Positions 61,581 through 64,000 of a stretch of DNA of 64,000 bases are shown piece after piece. The number at the start of each line of letters is the position of its first letter. Positions within the stretch are counted from its first letter, which is position 1. Made by a program: the position numbers and the translations under genes. The notes under the pieces were generated by a model. It did no database searches. It saw only the letters and a list, made by a program, of their open reading frames with translations, and was not told where the DNA came from. Source of the stretch: Yersinia pekkanenii (GTDB lineage Bacteria > Pseudomonadota > Gammaproteobacteria > Enterobacterales > Enterobacteriaceae); the NCBI RefSeq assembly GCF_001152565.1, contig NZ_CQAZ01000004.1:1-64000 (forward strand), written 5' to 3'.

Positions 61581-62987
61581 ATGGAAAAATTAACCTGTTT
61601 TAAAGCTTACGATATTCGGGGAAAACTCGGTACGCAGTTGAACGAAGAGATAGCCTATCGAATCGGGCGCGCCTATTGCCAGTGGTTAAAACCAGCAAAA
61701 GTGGTGGTCGGCGGAGATGCCAGGGCCACCAGTGCCGCTTTAAAAAACGCATTGGCAAAAGGGTTAATGGATGGCGGAGCTGATGTGATTGATATCGGCA
61801 TGGTTGGCACTGAGGAAGTTTATTTTGCCACCCGCTTTTATGGTGTCGATGGCGGAATTCAGGTGACCGCCAGCCATAACCCGATTGACTATAACGGGAT
61901 GAAGCTCGTTAAAAAAGATGCGCAACCCATTAGCGGTGATAATGGGTTGTATGAGATTCAGAAGCTGGCACAGGATAATCATTTTCTCCCCTCGGCAGTC
62001 AAGGGCCAGCTCGAAACCCAGTGCGTTCGCGAACACTATATTGAGCACTTATTAAGCTATATCGATCTGACTACATTAAAACCAATGAAAATTGTGGTTA
62101 ATGCTGGCAATGGCGCAGCTGGCCCAACGCTTGATGCATTGGAAGCGCTAATGGCCAAACACAAGGTGCCGGTCAGTTTTATTAAAATTAACCATCAACC
62201 GGATAGCCGCTTCCCCAATGGCATCCCAAACCCGATGTTAGCGGAAAACCAGTGGTCAACCCGACAAGCGGTATGTGAACATCAAGCGGATCTAGGGATT
62301 GCCTGGGATGGGGATTTTGACCGTTGCTTCTTCTTCGACCACCTTGGTCATTTCATTGAAGGCTATTACCTTGTTGGCGTGCTGGCGGAAAGGTTCCTGC
62401 ACGCCAACAATACCGAGAAAATAGCCAAAAATAGCGGGGAAATAGCCCACAGTACGGGGAAAATAATCCACGATCCCAGATTGATCTGGAATACCATAGA
62501 TATTGTACAGTCACTGAATGGTACCGCGATCGAATCTAAAACCGGCCATGCTTTTATTAAAGACGCTATGCGCCACCATGATGCTATCTATGGCGGGGAA
62601 ATGAGCGCCCACCACTATTTCCGCGATTTTGGCTACTGCGATAGCGGTATGATCCCTTGGTTATTAGTGATTGAATTACTGTCACACAGAGAAACATCAC
62701 TATTTTCATTAATTGAATCCCGCAAAGCACTGTTCCCAGTATCGGGCGAGCTTAATTTCACCATTGACGATCCGGTAGCCAAAATTCAGCAAATAAAACA
62801 GTTTTATGCCGATAGCGCCATCAATATCACCGGAATTGATGGCCTGAGTATGGAGTTTGAATGCTGGCGCTTTAATATCCGCGCATCGAACACTGAGCCA
62901 CTGGTGCGTTTAAATATTGAAACCCGCAGTGATATCAATCTGCTGGAGCAAAAAATCGCGCAATTGACTCAACTGTTACAAAAATGA
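61581..62987 (+). CDS. Phosphomannomutase (ManB/CpsG family)
   Basis: A 468-residue alpha-D-phosphohexomutase that interconverts mannose 1- and 6-phosphate. TASHNP gives the phosphoserine (S98), DGDFDR (243-248) binds magnesium, GGEMSAHHYF (338-347) recognises the sugar, and RASNTEPLVRLNIE binds phosphate. The N-terminus CFKAYDIRGKLGTQLNEEIA is the CpsG type. A low-complexity insertion NTEKIAKNSGEIAHSTGKI follows residue 270. In biosynthetic clusters this enzyme feeds GDP-mannose, but here it sits in a catabolic locus, where it would funnel GH130 product into glycolysis with ManA encoded elsewhere. Confidence 0.9.
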   Translation: MEKLTCFKAYDIRGKLGTQLNEEIAYRIGRAYCQWLKPAKVVVGGDARATSAALKNALAKGLMDGGADVIDIGMVGTEEVYFATRFYGVDGGIQVTASHNPIDYNGMKLVKKDAQPISGDNGLYEIQKLAQDNHFLPSAVKGQLETQCVREHYIEHLLSYIDLTTLKPMKIVVNAGNGAAGPTLDALEALMAKHKVPVSFIKINHQPDSRFPNGIPNPMLAENQWSTRQAVCEHQADLGIAWDGDFDRCFFFDHLGHFIEGYYLVGVLAERFLHANNTEKIAKNSGEIAHSTGKIIHDPRLIWNTIDIVQSLNGTAIESKTGHAFIKDAMRHHDAIYGGEMSAHHYFRDFGYCDSGMIPWLLVIELLSHRETSLFSLIESRKALFPVSGELNFTIDDPVAKIQQIKQFYADSAINITGIDGLSMEFECWRFNIRASNTEPLVRLNIETRSDINLLEQKIAQLTQLLQK

Positions 62988-62991
62988 ATGA

Positions 62992-63007
62992 CCTGAACGT
63001 TAAAAAC
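62992..63007. promoter_or_regulatory. Degenerate LacI-type operator before the ABC ATPase gene
   Basis: CCTGAACGTTAAAAAC keeps the core AACGTT and the whole right half of the O1/O3 palindrome. It lies about 75 bases before the ATPase gene and suggests a separate repressor-controlled promoter there. Confidence 0.55.
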
Positions 63008-63074
63008 CAATTCAATCTATCTTGCGTATTTGCTAAACGCGAGAATAAGTTACAGCATATTGTTGGAGCATATA

Positions 63075-64000
63075 ATGGCTAGCGTTTCTCTCGCAAATGT
63101 CGTGAAGTACTATGATAAAATTAAAACCATTGATAACGTCAATCTTGAAATTGCATCAAAAGAGTTTATTGTCCTGGTTGGCCCTTCTGGCTGTGGAAAA
63201 TCCACGTTATTAAGAATGATCGCCGGTCTGGAGGAAGTTAACAGCGGTGAAATTAAAATAGAGAATAAAGATGTGACCCATACGAATGCCGGTGCGCGCG
63301 GTGTCTCTATGGTATTCCAATCTTATGCACTTTACCCCCATATGACGGTGCGTGAGAATTTGGCATTTGGCCTTAAAAATATCAAAATTCCAAAGCCAGA
63401 AATCGCTGCCAGAATTGCCAATGCATCAGGTATTCTGCAACTGGATAATTATCTTGAGCGCCTACCACAGCATTTATCCGGTGGCCAACGTCAGCGCGTG
63501 GCTATTGGTCGATCCATTGTCAGTTGTGCCAACGTGTTTTTATTTGATGAGCCTTTATCTAACCTTGATGCCTCACTGCGTATCCAGATGCGACAGGAAA
63601 TTGGCAAACTGCATGAGCGCTTGGGTAAAACCACAATATATGTCACTCATGACCAAATAGAAGCCATGACACTGGCGGACCGGATCGTGATTTTGAATCA
63701 GGGAAGAATAGAACAGATAGGAACCCCTGAGGAGGTTTATAACCATCCGGCCAATATATTTGTCGCCGGTTTTATCGGTGCGCCTAAAATAAACCTATTT
63801 AACGCAGTTTATGAGCAGGCTGGCTACGTTAATATTAATGGGCTCAGTACGTTTATTCCACGATTGGCGAAACTAAACCTGCCGGTGGGGGCCCCACTGA
63901 CGTTAGCCATCCGCCCCGAACACTTTTCCTTAACTGACGGTACCGAACTGTCTCTGGTGGTGAAGACTGACATCACCGAAATGCAGGGTGACTCCACTGT
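63075..64000 (+). CDS. ABC sugar transporter ATPase (MalK/UgpC type), partial
   Basis: The gene starts at ATG 63075 behind GGAG and runs off the right edge, giving about 308 residues. Walker A is GPSGCGKST (36-44), the Q-loop [10 protein letters not shown], the signature LSGGQRQR, Walker [13 protein letters not shown] and the H-loop VTHDQ. After the nucleotide-binding domain the MalK-type OB-fold extension begins (AIRPEHFSL). It supplies energy to the two permeases, completing the CUT1 importer. The C-terminal end is outside the window. Confidence 0.93.
   Translation, partial: MASVSLANVVKYYDKIKTIDNVNLEIASKEFIVLVGPSGCGKSTLLRMIAGLEEVNSGEIKIENKDVTHTNAGARGVSMVFQSYALYPHMTVRENLAFGLKNIKIPKPEIAARIANASGILQLDNYLERLPQHLSGGQRQRVAIGRSIVSCANVFLFDEPLSNLDASLRIQMRQEIGKLHERLGKTTIYVTHDQIEAMTLADRIVILNQGRIEQIGTPEEVYNHPANIFVAGFIGAPKINLFNAVYEQAGYVNINGLSTFIPRLAKLNLPVGAPLTLAIRPEHFSLTDGTELSLVVKTDITEMQGDST

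Overview
The window reads as chromosomal DNA of a Yersinia, most likely the Y. pseudotuberculosis / Y. pestis complex. Enterobacterial housekeeping proteins are near-identical in length and motif to their E. coli orthologues. A full-length ERIC palindrome of the Yersinia type is present, and the fatty-acid cluster keeps E. coli gene order. The species call is inference from protein and repeat resemblance, not from a database search.

Layout. 1-1650 is decayed mobile DNA: the 3' end of an Rpn-type transposase/nuclease gene, a P4-like regulatory stretch with nested inverted repeats and two coupled tiny ORFs, a P2-like gpD tail-gene remnant and an ogr/Delta activator remnant, the last two each broken by an in-frame stop. 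1863-2159 is a small zinc-ribbon/TM2 protein. 2348-14988 is a leftward block: ptsG, ycfH, holB, tmk, mltG, pabC, fabF, acpP, fabG, fabD, fabH, plsX, rpmF, yceD. 15130-24642 holds yceF, rluC, rne with its regulatory 5' leader, a monooxygenase-like protein, pyrC, dinI (LexA box), bssS and solA. 24902-35708 holds an RcsA-like regulator, yceO, tqsA, trhO, a deletion scar of the tetrathionate reductase (ttr) locus, lpxL, a DoxX protein, mdtG, a POT peptide transporter and an acetyltransferase. 35711-44130 holds yceK, the opgGH and opgC osmoregulated periplasmic glucan genes, an unknown 81-residue protein and cvrA.

44131-48861 is AT-rich and looks acquired: a BvgA/EvgA-like regulator followed by a BvgS/EvgS-like hybrid kinase broken by a one-base frameshift. 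After a DMT transporter comes a gene-poor kilobase. It holds a strong candidate small RNA whose core matches the ArcZ seed, and a decayed nrfF/ccmH-type gene.

51042-64000 is a self-contained sugar-use locus. A leftward operon encodes a solute-binding lipoprotein, two permeases, a GH13 alpha-glucosidase, a GH130 mannoside phosphorylase, a DUF1861 protein, a monomeric-type porin and a secreted helical-barrel protein. A rightward arm encodes a LacI-family repressor, a phosphomannomutase and the ABC ATPase, which is cut by the window end. Three near-identical palindromes and a perfect CRP site lie in the divergent promoter. I infer import of a mixed oligosaccharide through the porin and ABC transporter, removal of glucose by GH13, phosphorolysis of the mannoside by GH130 to mannose 1-phosphate, and conversion to mannose 6-phosphate by the mutase.
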